Origin: Flavobacterium sp. 11
GTDB lineage: Bacteria; Bacteroidota; Bacteroidia; Flavobacteriales; Flavobacteriaceae
Assembly (NCBI RefSeq): GCF_002754315.1
Contig: NZ_PEFE01000001.1
Location: forward strand, 1,302,001-1,366,000
Reading direction: 5' to 3'
Length of the DNA stretch: 64,000 bases
Part shown: piece after piece, positions 1 through 8,485 of the stretch
How positions within the stretch are numbered: the stretch's first letter is position 1
How the letters are laid out: every line of letters starts with the position of its first letter
Notes under the pieces: generated by a model
Seen by the model: the letters and a program-made list of their open reading frames with translations, nothing else
Databases searched by the model: none
Told to the model about the DNA's origin: nothing
Translations under genes and position numbers: made by a program

Positions 1-241
1 GTTTCCATTTAAAATTGGCACCATTTTTAGCATATTCAATTTGATAGGATGGGAGTTCCAAAGTTTGTACGTTGGGAAACTCTTTTCGGAGTAATTCAAG
101 AGCAATACCATCAGAGGCAATTATGGGAATATAGTTGTTCTCTTGTAAAGCTCTAATAATTGGAATGCAACGGGTGGCATGACCTAAACCCCAGTTTAAA
201 GGCGCAATCAAAATAGTTTTAGGGGCGGTTTTTATATCCAT
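1..241 (-). CDS. Glycosyltransferase (MurG/GT28-like), N-terminal part, cut by window edge
   Basis: Only the first 80 codons are inside the window; the gene runs off the left edge. Reading down from the ATG at 241, the protein opens with a short polar stretch, then a beta strand and a glycine-rich turn (ILIAPLNWGLGHATR), followed by RALQENNYIPIIASDG. This is the layout of the N-terminal Rossmann half of MurG-like glycosyltransferases, where the GLGHATR loop lies near the acceptor site. It probably transfers a sugar to a lipid or surface glycan, but the donor half is missing, so the substrate cannot be judged. No signal peptide is seen, so it should act in the cytoplasm or at the inner face of the membrane. 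Confidence 0.75.
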   Translation of the reverse strand, partial: MDIKTAPKTILIAPLNWGLGHATRCIPIIRALQENNYIPIIASDGIALELLRKEFPNVQTLELPSYQIEYAKNGANFKWK

Positions 242-389
242 TTCTAATTGTATCAAATGTTTTTTATAGTTGAAAGATACATAAGTTAAGCCCTTTTTTG
301 TATTTGCAAAATATTACTAAACTATTAAATTATCCAATTATTGAATAGTATTTCAGATTGTTTTTCTCCTTTTTTTAGACTAAAATAAA

Positions 390-418
390 GAAAGGCTATC
401 TTTTACAGACAGCCTTTC
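390..418 (-). terminator. Intrinsic terminator after the Lys/Ala repeat protein gene
   Basis: An 8-bp perfect stem (GAAAGGCT at 390-397 with AGCCTTTC at 411-418) lies about 22 bases past the stop codon. On the minus strand it is followed by a U-rich stretch. Confidence 0.75.
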
Positions 419-440
419 CAATATATTTTCTATAAAAAGA

Positions 441-1130
441 TTATTCTTGTATGTAGGTTTTATTTCCGTTTGAGTTAATGTAATATTTTCCGCCACGAGG
501 ACCAGTATATACTTTTTTACCATTGTACTCACCTGTTATTTTGTCGGCTACTTTAGGTGCTTTTTCATTGGTTTCCTTGATTTTTTTTACTGATTTGCTG
601 CTTGTAGCTTTTTCTTTTATCGCAGTTTTAGCCGTCGCTGCTTTATCTTTGGCAGTTTCTGCTTTTTTTGTAGCTGTCTTTTTAGATGCTGTTGCTTTTT
701 CTTTAGCTATGGCAGCTTTATCTTTTGCGGTTTCAGCTTTATCTTTGACTACTTTGTCTTTAGCAGTTTCCGCTTTTTCTTTAGCTGTAGTCGCTTTGTC
801 TTTGGCAGCTTCCGCTTTGTCTTTTGCTATTTTTTTAGAAGTAGCAGCTTTATCTTTTGCAGTTTCGGCTTTGTCTTTTGTTGTTTTTTCTTTAGCTGTA
901 GTTGCTTTGTCTTTGGCAGCTTCTGCTTTGTCCTTAGCTGTTTTTTTAGCCGTGGCTGCTTTTTCTTTGGCTATAGCCGCTTTATCTTTAGCCGCTTCCG
1001 CTTTTTCTTTTTTGGCTTTAGCCAATTTTTCAGTTTTAGCTTTTGCTGCTTTCTTTTCGGCTGCAGTTTCTTGTGCTTGCAAGTTTGCTGACAAAATAAT
1101 TACAAAACATAACAACAGTAATTTTTTCAT
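441..1130 (-). CDS. Secreted Lys/Ala-rich repeat protein with LEA-like helix and PBCV basic adaptor-like C-terminus
   Basis: A 229-residue protein with a clear Sec signal peptide (MKKLLLLCFVIILSANLQAQ). Residues about 25-185 are made almost wholly of K, A, E, T and D in short units such as AEAAKDK, ATTAKEK and AETAKDK (7-mers), broken by 4- or 5-mers such as AKDK and VVKDK, so 7+4 = 11-residue steps recur. This resembles the 11-mer helix repeats of group 3 LEA (desiccation) proteins. The last 30 residues (GEYNGKKVYTGPRGGKYYIN and following) match what I know of the PBCV-specific basic adaptor domain, a small module found at protein ends in large DNA viruses and some bacteria. It should be a very basic, helical periplasmic or surface protein. 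The function is not known; stress protection, or binding of nucleic acid or anionic polymer, is inference. It stands alone with its own terminator. Confidence 0.85.
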   Translation of the reverse strand: MKKLLLLCFVIILSANLQAQETAAEKKAAKAKTEKLAKAKKEKAEAAKDKAAIAKEKAATAKKTAKDKAEAAKDKATTAKEKTTKDKAETAKDKAATSKKIAKDKAEAAKDKATTAKEKAETAKDKVVKDKAETAKDKAAIAKEKATASKKTATKKAETAKDKAATAKTAIKEKATSSKSVKKIKETNEKAPKVADKITGEYNGKKVYTGPRGGKYYINSNGNKTYIQE

Positions 1131-1222
1131 AATAATTTGATTTTAAATTTTATATAATAAAAATAATAAAAAATAATCATAGTTTATAAATTCAATCAAT
1201 GAAATTATTCCAAATTCCAGCA

Positions 1223-4200
1223 TTAAAAATAAGCTCTCAATTGAACATTTCCAGTATGAATGGTTTGGCTTGATTCGCTTTTTCGCCCTTGATAATTGAA
1301 ATTAATGTCTAAAAACTGTGTGATGTTTTTTTGTAAAAGCAATCTCCAAGTGAGGTTCTGTCCAGTTTGTAATCCTTCCAGCATTTGAAATCCAACCGAA
1401 GAAAATTCATTTCCTTCAAATTTATTTTGGTAAAAAGAGACTTCTCCATTCAGCGTTATTTTTTTATCGCTGGCGTAGGAAAAGGAAGTTCCAAAGCGGT
1501 TTTGTAACAACGTTTCGAAAACTCCAATTTGGTTTTCTTTGATTTGCAATTCATAAAAGAGATCCCAGCTGGTATTTTTAGAAAATAAATAACTGATTTT
1601 TGGTGCCAATTGATATCCGTTTATGTCATAATTTTTTTCTGGGAAATTCTCGGATTGAATAGTTGTCTGGATTGTTTTGGCAAAAAAACCGAACAGCCAA
1701 CTTTTTTGGTATAAATGTCCATACTGCAATTGATGCGAACTGTTGGTGGCTTCTTGTGAACCTATCGATAACAAGTTTTTCGTTTTATTCTGAAGATAAG
1801 AATAGGTAACCGAATGGTTTTGCTTTCCCCGATTGTAGAACAAGCTATTTCTCAAGCTGGAATTCAATCCGAGGACATTTTCATTAGAACCGCTAAACGG
1901 GTTTAATTCAAAATTAGCCCCGTCACTTCTCGTTTTTCGGTCAATTATAAATGCGGTTTGATTATAGAAATAGGAAAGTAATTTTTTTAATCCTTTTTCA
2001 TTTTGCCATTGATTCGGGTTTAAGGTCACGGATTGTGAGAACTTATTTTGATGTGTTTTTATATAAATCCGATTGGGCAAAAACACTCTGATGAATTTTG
2101 CCTGATCGATAAACGGAGCGACTTCAAACTCCTGTAATTCCTGAATTCCATTGCCGTTATAATCATTCCAGGTATAAACGCCCTGACCTGCGGAAACTTC
2201 CAGATACGTAAATTCCTGTTGCGGAATGGTTCCTGAATTCGTTTCATAAATGGTTGTGCTTTGGATTAATTGATTGAAAAAACGATCCGTGTACACTATT
2301 CTGGAATTTAATGTAGGTTCTCTTTTTCTCGTTGCATCCACAAAATCCAAGATTCTATAATTGGCATAAATAGATAAATCACTTCTGTTGGTTTGTATCA
2401 ATTTAGATTTTAACATGAAAGTCTGGGAGGAATTTACCCGCTGCAGCAGCCCCCCGACACTTTGGGATTGAAGGCTGTCATTGGTTCTTCTTAAATAGCC
2501 CAATTCTACAAAAACTTTTGTGCTGTCGCCACGACCGGTAAAAAAACCATACTCCGTAAATTTTTGGCTTAGAGCCGAAAACTGATTTGTTGCTTTGTCT
2601 TTTTCTTGATTGTCTTCTAAACGCAAGCTGGAGCCAACCCAATTTTTATCGAAATGAAAACGCATTTGAGATTGGTTTCGTAAAAATTTCGACGATAAAA
2701 CACTGCCATCACTTTTCAGGAAACTGCCTTGGTTTTGAAAAGTCCATTTTTTTATTCGAAACAAACCATTTAAAATATGTCTGCTACCCGAAAAATTTTC
2801 AGAGAAATCCAGTTTTTCAAACTGATACAACAACAGTCCTTTAGTAGTAGATTTTGGTTCTGGATTTAAGTCCAATTGCAAACCGGAAACCAATAAACTT
2901 TGATTTCCAATGGCAGCGGTTCCTAAATTCCAGTCTCTGTCAAATTCTATATTGTACAGTCGTTCCACGGATCTGAAATCTTTCTGTATAAATTGATAAT
3001 TGGCAAAAGCATCAACCTGCCATTTTCTAGAAAAAAGCCTTTGCTTGGCATTGATTTTTCCTGCTAAGCCTTGATTATTGCGGTCATCAATGGATGAAAA
3101 TAAATTTTGATCATTGTTACTCAGGCCAATTTCAAAATCCACAGCCGTTTTTTCGCTGGGTTTGTATTTTCCTAAAAAGGTGGCAACTTGAATTTTTGTT
3201 GGTGCAATGAGCTGAATTATGGGTTCATAATTTCCTTGAGGAATACCGTTTATGGGTTCAATATATTCATAAACCCGAGTAATGGTAGCCGAATTTGTCA
3301 CGATATAATTCCCATTATTGGTTCCGACTAAAGTGAAACGGACGTTGAATAATTCCTGTTGAGCATCATTTGAATATTCAAAAATTTCAATGGCATTAAC
3401 TATCGTTTTTCGATACAGTACTTTGTTTTCGGAATAGGAATCAGCATAGGCAGAAGGTGCTGTCATTAAATCAGGATTGTCTCCTGAATTGACTAATATC
3501 TGGGCTTGTTCTTGTGATAAATTTTGTTGTAGCGGCTGATTTTTCAAGTCGTTTTCCGAATATAAATAGCCTCCAAAACTCCATTTTTCATTTTCATGCG
3601 TGGCACCGGCATAGGTTACAAAACGGGTGTAATTCCTGTCGGAATATTGATATTCTATGGCAATTCGCATTTCGGAAGTGATTGTAAAAAGTGGCGTAAA
3701 TACAATTTCACCGGCATTGTAATCTATCGTATAATCATTGTTTTCGCCTCGTTTCAGTAAAACACCATTTACATAAACCCGCTCTGAGCCCGAAACCACC
3801 AGAACATACAATTCTCCATTTTGTCCCTTTAATTTGTAAGGTCCTTGATTGCCTTCCTGTCCCACAAAATTACTTTTGGCATATTGCCCTCGAACTAATG
3901 CCGCTGATGCAAATACATTCGTTTTGTTTTCTTCGGTTCCAAAGTTGAAATTAGTCGACAGTCCCTGTACTTTTTTGTTAAAATTCAAGAATTGGGTTTT
4001 CTTGTTTTCTAGAAAAATATCTCCTGCTCGAATGTTCCATTGGTCACTGAATAATTCCATGAAAACATTATCAAACTGATCCAGTTTTTGAGAATAGCCG
4101 CCATCCTGCAATGGAATATTACTGTCTTGAATGGAAGCTCTTAAACTTACTTTTTCGGAAATTTTACCAGTAATTTGTAAATCTAAATTAGAATTCAAAA

Positions 4201-4666
4201 CAGCATTTTGATTGTTTCCTATAGTAATGCCACGGGTAATGCTTCCGGAAGTATTCAAGCCGTCAAAAGGCACGTTTTTCTTTAGGTTTTTCGCTTCAAT
4301 TTTATATAAATTTCCATTACCTGCTTCATTGCTGACGACCCTGCTGGGATCGTAAATGCGGTATTCCTGGGTTAGTATTTCAGGGAATTTAAGATACTGT
4401 ACTGTAAGTGAATCGGAGGAAAAAGAACTGTTTTCCTTTAAAATCAAAGTTCCCTTTTTGAAATTTATTTTAAATAAAGTACTATCGATAAGTTTGCCAT
4501 TGGCGTCAAGCAATTTGAAAAAACTGGAATTAATACTTTCTTTTTCAATGTAAATAGTGTCGCGGGAAGGAAGGATTTTTTTGGTTTTGTACAGCGAATT
4601 AATTTCCTGAGCATGGAGCCCAGAAAAACAGCCTATTACAATCCAAAAAAGTAATTTTTTCAACAT
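1223..4666 (-). CDS. Large Bacteroidota outer-membrane beta-barrel protein, function unknown
   Basis: A 1147-residue protein with a signal peptide (ends at GLHAQ). Residues about 140-230 carry SGSITRGITIGNNQNAV, then a long run of alternating polar and hydrophobic strands, typical of an outer-membrane barrel, continuing to the aromatic C-terminus (QLRAYF). The segment with GNNQ, QDSNIPLQDGG and an F-D spacing before AGDIF reminds me of the N-terminal strands of SprA, the giant type 9 secretion translocon, but this protein is less than half its length. A motif YTWNDYNGNGIQELQEFE lies in the middle; its D-x-N-G-N-G-x-x-E pattern looks like an EF-hand-type calcium loop. There is no TonB box or plug that I can recognise. 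It is a single gene with its own TAnnTTTG promoter at 4689-4696. Family assignment to SprA is only a hypothesis. Confidence 0.8.
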   Translation of the reverse strand: MLKKLLFWIVIGCFSGLHAQEINSLYKTKKILPSRDTIYIEKESINSSFFKLLDANGKLIDSTLFKINFKKGTLILKENSSFSSDSLTVQYLKFPEILTQEYRIYDPSRVVSNEAGNGNLYKIEAKNLKKNVPFDGLNTSGSITRGITIGNNQNAVLNSNLDLQITGKISEKVSLRASIQDSNIPLQDGGYSQKLDQFDNVFMELFSDQWNIRAGDIFLENKKTQFLNFNKKVQGLSTNFNFGTEENKTNVFASAALVRGQYAKSNFVGQEGNQGPYKLKGQNGELYVLVVSGSERVYVNGVLLKRGENNDYTIDYNAGEIVFTPLFTITSEMRIAIEYQYSDRNYTRFVTYAGATHENEKWSFGGYLYSENDLKNQPLQQNLSQEQAQILVNSGDNPDLMTAPSAYADSYSENKVLYRKTIVNAIEIFEYSNDAQQELFNVRFTLVGTNNGNYIVTNSATITRVYEYIEPINGIPQGNYEPIIQLIAPTKIQVATFLGKYKPSEKTAVDFEIGLSNNDQNLFSSIDDRNNQGLAGKINAKQRLFSRKWQVDAFANYQFIQKDFRSVERLYNIEFDRDWNLGTAAIGNQSLLVSGLQLDLNPEPKSTTKGLLLYQFEKLDFSENFSGSRHILNGLFRIKKWTFQNQGSFLKSDGSVLSSKFLRNQSQMRFHFDKNWVGSSLRLEDNQEKDKATNQFSALSQKFTEYGFFTGRGDSTKVFVELGYLRRTNDSLQSQSVGGLLQRVNSSQTFMLKSKLIQTNRSDLSIYANYRILDFVDATRKREPTLNSRIVYTDRFFNQLIQSTTIYETNSGTIPQQEFTYLEVSAGQGVYTWNDYNGNGIQELQEFEVAPFIDQAKFIRVFLPNRIYIKTHQNKFSQSVTLNPNQWQNEKGLKKLLSYFYNQTAFIIDRKTRSDGANFELNPFSGSNENVLGLNSSLRNSLFYNRGKQNHSVTYSYLQNKTKNLLSIGSQEATNSSHQLQYGHLYQKSWLFGFFAKTIQTTIQSENFPEKNYDINGYQLAPKISYLFSKNTSWDLFYELQIKENQIGVFETLLQNRFGTSFSYASDKKITLNGEVSFYQNKFEGNEFSSVGFQMLEGLQTGQNLTWRLLLQKNITQFLDINFNYQGRKSESSQTIHTGNVQLRAYF

Positions 4667-4688
4667 AAATACTATAACTCGAAAGTAC

Positions 4689-4696
4689 CAAAAGTA
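4689..4696 (-). promoter_or_regulatory. TAnnTTTG promoter element (TACTTTTG) for the large OM protein
   Basis: The minus strand reads TACTTTTG, an exact match to the Bacteroidota -7 consensus, 22 bases before the start codon at 4666. Confidence 0.6.
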
Positions 4697-4804
4697 GTAT
4701 TTATAATTCGATAATTAGAAAATGTGCCAATCAGAAAATTGATGAATAGACAAATCGACATATTCTGGTTTAGAGTGCTTGATTTTATGCTTTGGAATAA
4801 CAAA

Positions 4805-4841
4805 AAAATGGGAACCAAAATTAAATTTCGATTCCCATTTT
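4805..4841 (-). terminator. Intrinsic terminator after lysC
   Basis: AAAATGGGAA (4805-4814) pairs with TTCCCATTTT (4832-4841); the minus strand continues into a run of T. It lies 18 bases past the lysC stop codon. Confidence 0.65.
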
Positions 4842-4859
4842 AATATTGCTGAAACAGTT

Positions 4860-6116
4860 TTAAACTTCTTTAGTGATCACTTGCATGGTTTCACGGCTGA
4901 CTTGTTTCAATAAAACTACTTTATTTTCTTCGACAGTTTGTGCTGCCTTGTCATTGAAATGTCGGATCGTATATAAGGTTACATTTTCGTCAAATTCAAC
5001 TTTGAATTTTTTAGATAAAATGGCATTCAGCGCTTTAAAATTATCAAATTTATCTTCCACACATACAGAGAAACTAATGGCAGAATTCTGAATTAAGTTT
5101 ACTTTTATTTTGAATTGGTGAAACAACGCAAAAATCTCACTGATGTTTTCTTCCATGATGAAAGAGAAATCTATTGATGAAAGAGAAATTAAAAGTTGGT
5201 TTCTTTTGACAATAAAACAAGGTAAATACGGTTCTAAATCGACACCTTTAGAAACACTTGTCCCTTTTAATAATGGGTTTATAAATGATTTTACATACAA
5301 AGGGATTTCCTTTTTTTGTAATGGTTGCAGCGTTTTTGGGTGAATAACCGTTGCACCGTAAAAAGCTAATTCAATGGCTTCGCGATACGAAATTTGATTT
5401 AATAAACTTGCGTTTTCAAAATATCTTGGGTCGGCATTCATTACTCCGGGAACATCTTTCCAGATGGTTACGCTTTCGGCATTTAGGCAATAGGCAAAAA
5501 TTGCAGCAGTATAATCTGAACCTTCACGACCTAGAGTAGTGGTGAAATTATTCTCATCAGAACCTAAGAACCCTTGTGTAATATTTAAGATTTTTCGTTT
5601 TACGTTCTTGGCAATGTTTTTCTGTGTCAATTCCCAATCTACTTCCGCATCTCTGTAATTTGCGTCTGTTTTTATGAAATTACGAACATCCAGCCATTGC
5701 GTTTTTATTTCCATGAAATTCATGAAATGACTAAGAATAGTTGTCGAAATTAATTCGCCATAACTTACAATTTGGTCGTAAACAAAATTATAATTAGGAG
5801 ATTTATTATGTGTCAAGAAATATTCTAAATCAGCAAATTGAGTATTTACAGCAGCAAAAACTTCGTTTTTGTCATCTTCAAATAAATCCATCAAAATTTG
5901 ATTGTGGTATTTTTTTACTTCTTGGACTGATGAATTCAACTCAGCCGATTTGTCGAAATAGTTTTTTATGACAATTTCCAATGCATTCGTCGTTTTTCCC
6001 ATTGCAGAAACAACTAACAATACATCTTCGTAACCCACTTTTTGTAAAACGTCATATACGTTTTTAATTCCTGCGGCATCTTTTACAGAAGCTCCTCCAA
6101 ATTTGAATACTCTCAT
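4860..6116 (-). CDS. lysC: Aspartate kinase (monofunctional)
   Basis: Phosphorylates L-aspartate, the first step to lysine/diaminopimelate, threonine and methionine. The kinase signature KFGGAS is at residues 5-10, the nucleotide and aspartate-binding parts follow (LGREGSDYTAA around residue 200; YGATVIHPKTLQPL further on), and the last about 130 residues (SLSSIDFSF onward) look like a regulatory ACT region. There is no homoserine dehydrogenase domain. I take the ATG at 6116, giving 418 residues; a TTG 12 bases upstream would add four residues but puts non-family sequence before the conserved RVFKFGG. The gene follows the SSAT-like acetyltransferase by 29 bases on the same strand, so the two probably share the promoter at 6698-6705 and end at the terminator at 4805-4841. 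Confidence 0.93.
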   Translation of the reverse strand: MRVFKFGGASVKDAAGIKNVYDVLQKVGYEDVLLVVSAMGKTTNALEIVIKNYFDKSAELNSSVQEVKKYHNQILMDLFEDDKNEVFAAVNTQFADLEYFLTHNKSPNYNFVYDQIVSYGELISTTILSHFMNFMEIKTQWLDVRNFIKTDANYRDAEVDWELTQKNIAKNVKRKILNITQGFLGSDENNFTTTLGREGSDYTAAIFAYCLNAESVTIWKDVPGVMNADPRYFENASLLNQISYREAIELAFYGATVIHPKTLQPLQKKEIPLYVKSFINPLLKGTSVSKGVDLEPYLPCFIVKRNQLLISLSSIDFSFIMEENISEIFALFHQFKIKVNLIQNSAISFSVCVEDKFDNFKALNAILSKKFKVEFDENVTLYTIRHFNDKAAQTVEENKVVLLKQVSRETMQVITKEV

Positions 6117-6145
6117 ACTTTTAAACAAAAATTGTTCTTTATACT

Positions 6146-6625
6146 TTATTTCAATTTATTCTCTACAAAATGGTTGATTCCTATTTCATCCATTTGCACT
6201 ACATACCAATCTTTTAACACTTTTGCACCTGATTTTTCGTAAAATTCAATAGCAGGAGCGTTCCAGTCCAGAACATGCCAGTCAATTCTTCGAACATTAT
6301 CTCTTTTACCCTGTTTTATAATTTCAGAATACAAAGCATAACCTAATCCTGTGCCTCTCATTTTATCTTTTACTACTAAATCTTCCAGATGAATTATTTT
6401 TCCTTTCCAGGTAGAATAGCGGTAATACCACAAAGCAATACCAACGATTTCGTCATCAACTTCGGCAACAAAAACATGAAATAGAGGAACAGCACCAAAA
6501 CCATCACGAACTAAATCGTCAACAGTTACAAGAACTGCATCCGGCTCCTTTTCAAAATCAGCTAATTCTTGAATAAGGCCTAAAACAGCCTGCATGTCTT
6601 CAGGTTTTCCTTTTCTAATATTCAT
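6146..6625 (-). CDS. SSAT-like GNAT N-acetyltransferase (diamine/thialysine type)
   Basis: A 159-residue acetyl-CoA-dependent transferase. The N-terminal LIQELADFEK and DDLVRDGFG segments, WYYRYSTWKGK near residue 70, LEDLVV at 80-85 and the acetyl-CoA loop RGTGLG at 90-95 follow the order seen in spermidine/spermine N1-acetyltransferase (SSAT) and its thialysine-acetylating relative SSAT2. A small polyamine or a lysine analogue is therefore the likely acceptor; which one cannot be read from sequence. It lies directly upstream of lysC in one transcription unit, which makes a lysine-like substrate attractive but unproven. The 5' leader has a hairpin (6647-6671). Confidence 0.88.
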   Translation of the reverse strand: MNIRKGKPEDMQAVLGLIQELADFEKEPDAVLVTVDDLVRDGFGAVPLFHVFVAEVDDEIVGIALWYYRYSTWKGKIIHLEDLVVKDKMRGTGLGYALYSEIIKQGKRDNVRRIDWHVLDWNAPAIEFYEKSGAKVLKDWYVVQMDEIGINHFVENKLK

Positions 6626-6646
6626 AAATTTTTATTTTAATGATTC

Positions 6647-6671
6647 AAAAATGCAATAAAATAGCATTTTT
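6647..6671 (-). promoter_or_regulatory. Leader hairpin upstream of the acetyltransferase-lysC unit
   Basis: An 8-bp perfect stem, AAAAATGC (6647-6654) with GCATTTTT (6664-6671), between the promoter at 6698-6705 and the start codon at 6625. On the minus strand the descending arm ends in five U, so it could act as a weak attenuator. No leader peptide was identified. Confidence 0.35.
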
Positions 6672-6697
6672 ACGTACTAATTTTGTGTTTTATTCAG

Positions 6698-6705
6698 CAA
6701 ATATA
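6698..6705 (-). promoter_or_regulatory. TAnnTTTG promoter element for SSAT-like gene and lysC
   Basis: The minus strand reads TATATTTG, an exact match, about 72 bases before the start codon at 6625. Confidence 0.55.
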
Positions 6706-6795
6706 CAATACTGTCAAAGTAAATAAATAGTATTCAAATTGTTTTCACAAAAAAAACGATATTTGTGACTTCAAAATAACTACATCGATTTCGTA

Positions 6796-7815
6796 ATGGA
6801 AGAACGCAACAAAACACTAGGAGAATTTATCATTGAAAACCAAAATGCTTTTCAATATTCGTCAGGCGAATTATCCCGAATCATTAACTCCATCCGATTG
6901 GCTGCCAAAGTAGTCAATTATAAAGTAAACAAAGCAGGATTAGTTGATATTGTTGGGGCTGCCGGAGAACAAAACATACAAGGTGAAGATCAGCAAAAAC
7001 TCGACGTTTATGCCAATGAAATTTTCATTCAAACTTTAATCAATCGTGAAATTGTTTGTGGTATTGCCTCTGAAGAGAATGATGATTTTATCACCGTAGA
7101 AGGAAGTGACAACAGCCATAATAACAAATATGTGGTTTTAATGGATCCGCTTGACGGCTCATCAAATATTGATGTAAATGTTTCCGTAGGGACTATATTT
7201 TCGGTTTATAGAAGAGTTACTCCAATAGGAACTCCAGTTACCATAGAAGATTTTTTACAGCCGGGAATCAATCAGGTTGCGGCAGGTTATGTTATTTACG
7301 GAACATCGACGATGTTGGTTTACACTACGGGACATGGAGTAAACGGATTTACATTGAATCCGGCCATTGGAACTTTTTATTTATCGCATCCAAAAATGCA
7401 ATTCCCAACAGACGGTCATATTTATTCCATCAACGAAGGGAATTATGTTCATTTTCCGCAAGGAGTAAAAGATTATATAAAATATTGCCAGTTAGAAGAA
7501 GGAGACAGACCGTATACTTCAAGATATATAGGAAGTCTGGTTTCTGATATTCATAGAAATATGATTAAAGGCGGAATTTATTTGTATCCTACAAGTTCCA
7601 AAGCACCAAAAGGGAAATTACGTTTGCTTTACGAATGCAATCCGTTAGCTTTTATTGCTGAACAAGCCGGAGGAAAAGCTTCAGACGGATTTAATAGAAT
7701 CATGGAAATTGAACCAACAGAATTACATGAAAGGGTGCCGTTCTTTTGCGGAAGCTATAACATGGTAGAAAAAGCGGAAGAATTTATGCATAAAGCGAAA
7801 TTAAGCAAATACTAA
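6796..7815 (+). CDS. fbp: Class 1 fructose-1,6-bisphosphatase
   Basis: Hydrolyses fructose-1,6-bisphosphate to fructose-6-phosphate in gluconeogenesis, in the cytoplasm. At 339 residues it has the usual class 1 length. The metal-binding signature [14 protein letters not shown] is at about residues 116-129, the upstream acidic SEENDDF segment supplies further metal ligands, and the substrate-binding KGGIYLYP and the late [11 protein letters not shown] stretch are present. It is transcribed away from the acetyltransferase-lysC unit. A near-consensus GATATTTG (6758-6765) precedes it. A strong terminator follows 15 bases after the stop. Confidence 0.96.
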   Translation: MEERNKTLGEFIIENQNAFQYSSGELSRIINSIRLAAKVVNYKVNKAGLVDIVGAAGEQNIQGEDQQKLDVYANEIFIQTLINREIVCGIASEENDDFITVEGSDNSHNNKYVVLMDPLDGSSNIDVNVSVGTIFSVYRRVTPIGTPVTIEDFLQPGINQVAAGYVIYGTSTMLVYTTGHGVNGFTLNPAIGTFYLSHPKMQFPTDGHIYSINEGNYVHFPQGVKDYIKYCQLEEGDRPYTSRYIGSLVSDIHRNMIKGGIYLYPTSSKAPKGKLRLLYECNPLAFIAEQAGGKASDGFNRIMEIEPTELHERVPFFCGSYNMVEKAEEFMHKAKLSKY

Positions 7816-7830
7816 AATATAGGTTTAATA

Positions 7831-7863
7831 AAAAAAGCTCCCAGATTTCTGGGAGCTTTTTTT
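7831..7863. terminator. Bidirectional terminator between fbp and the TerB-like gene
   Basis: AAAAAAGCTCCCAGA (7831-7845) pairs with TCTGGGAGCTTTTTT. The A-run and T-run flanks let it serve both converging genes. Confidence 0.9.
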
Positions 7864-7874
7864 ATACTTTACAA

Positions 7875-8306
7875 TTACTTGTTCATGTTTTGCATTTCGA
7901 AAAGGAAAGTATCTAAATCTACTTTTCTATCTACTAATTTAAGTGCTTTATGTATAATATAATCTACATTTTCAGCATTAAAGCCTAGTGCTACTCCAAT
8001 TTTTCTTAATAATAATTCTTGTGTGTCACCTAACTGATGATCAACGTGAACCATTCTTGCTAAATCAAACAAACGCTCCAGTCTTTGCTCATGTAAATAA
8101 GGAGGGTTTATAGGATATTTTAGTGGGTTTTCTAAAATTTCTTCATATTCTGCTTGAGAAATTTCTAATCGAACAGCCAGTTTGTCTAAAAATAGTTTTT
8201 CTTCCGGAGCAAACTTATCGTCAGCAAGTGCTACACGAACAATAGCTGAAAAATGACCTTTATTTCTTTGTTTGAATTCGCTATCAAATAAATCTGAAAA
8301 TGACAT
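7875..8306 (-). CDS. TerB-like (tellurite resistance B fold) protein
   Basis: A 143-residue all-helical cytoplasmic protein. VALADDKFAPEEKLFLDKLA near residues 26-45 and HVDHQLGDTQELLLRKIGVALG near 92-113 are the two acidic helix-turn segments typical of the TerB fold, whose conserved Asp and Glu residues are thought to bind metal. Stand-alone TerB-like proteins are common in Bacteroidota and their cellular role is not settled; no other ter gene is nearby, so tellurite resistance should not be assumed. It has its own promoter (8328-8335) and shares the bidirectional terminator with fbp. Confidence 0.82.
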   Translation of the reverse strand: MSFSDLFDSEFKQRNKGHFSAIVRVALADDKFAPEEKLFLDKLAVRLEISQAEYEEILENPLKYPINPPYLHEQRLERLFDLARMVHVDHQLGDTQELLLRKIGVALGFNAENVDYIIHKALKLVDRKVDLDTFLFEMQNMNK

Positions 8307-8327
8307 AATTATTGTTTTTTTATCTTA

Positions 8328-8335
8328 CAAAGATA
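8328..8335 (-). promoter_or_regulatory. TAnnTTTG promoter element for the TerB-like gene
   Basis: The minus strand reads TATCTTTG, an exact match, 21 bases before the start codon at 8306. Confidence 0.65.
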
Positions 8336-8485
8336 AATCTATTTTTAAATTAATGATTTTAATTTTTTTATATTTTTTCTTTGAATTTGATCTCTTTTGA
8401 ATTGCATTTATTTAAATAATCAAATCAATCATTTTCAAAATTAATCGTAAGTTTACAACCCCTTTATCAACCTAATAAATTACCT

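Noticed and set aside
523..1140. Long open frame on the plus strand, antisense to the repeat protein gene
   Set aside because: It exists because the K/A repeat codons give A/V/L/S codons on the other strand. No promoter or start context; the minus-strand frame has a signal peptide, promoter-side context and terminator.
7875..8306. Tellurite resistance operon
   Set aside because: Only one TerB-like gene is present; no TerA, TerC, TerD or TerZ nearby.
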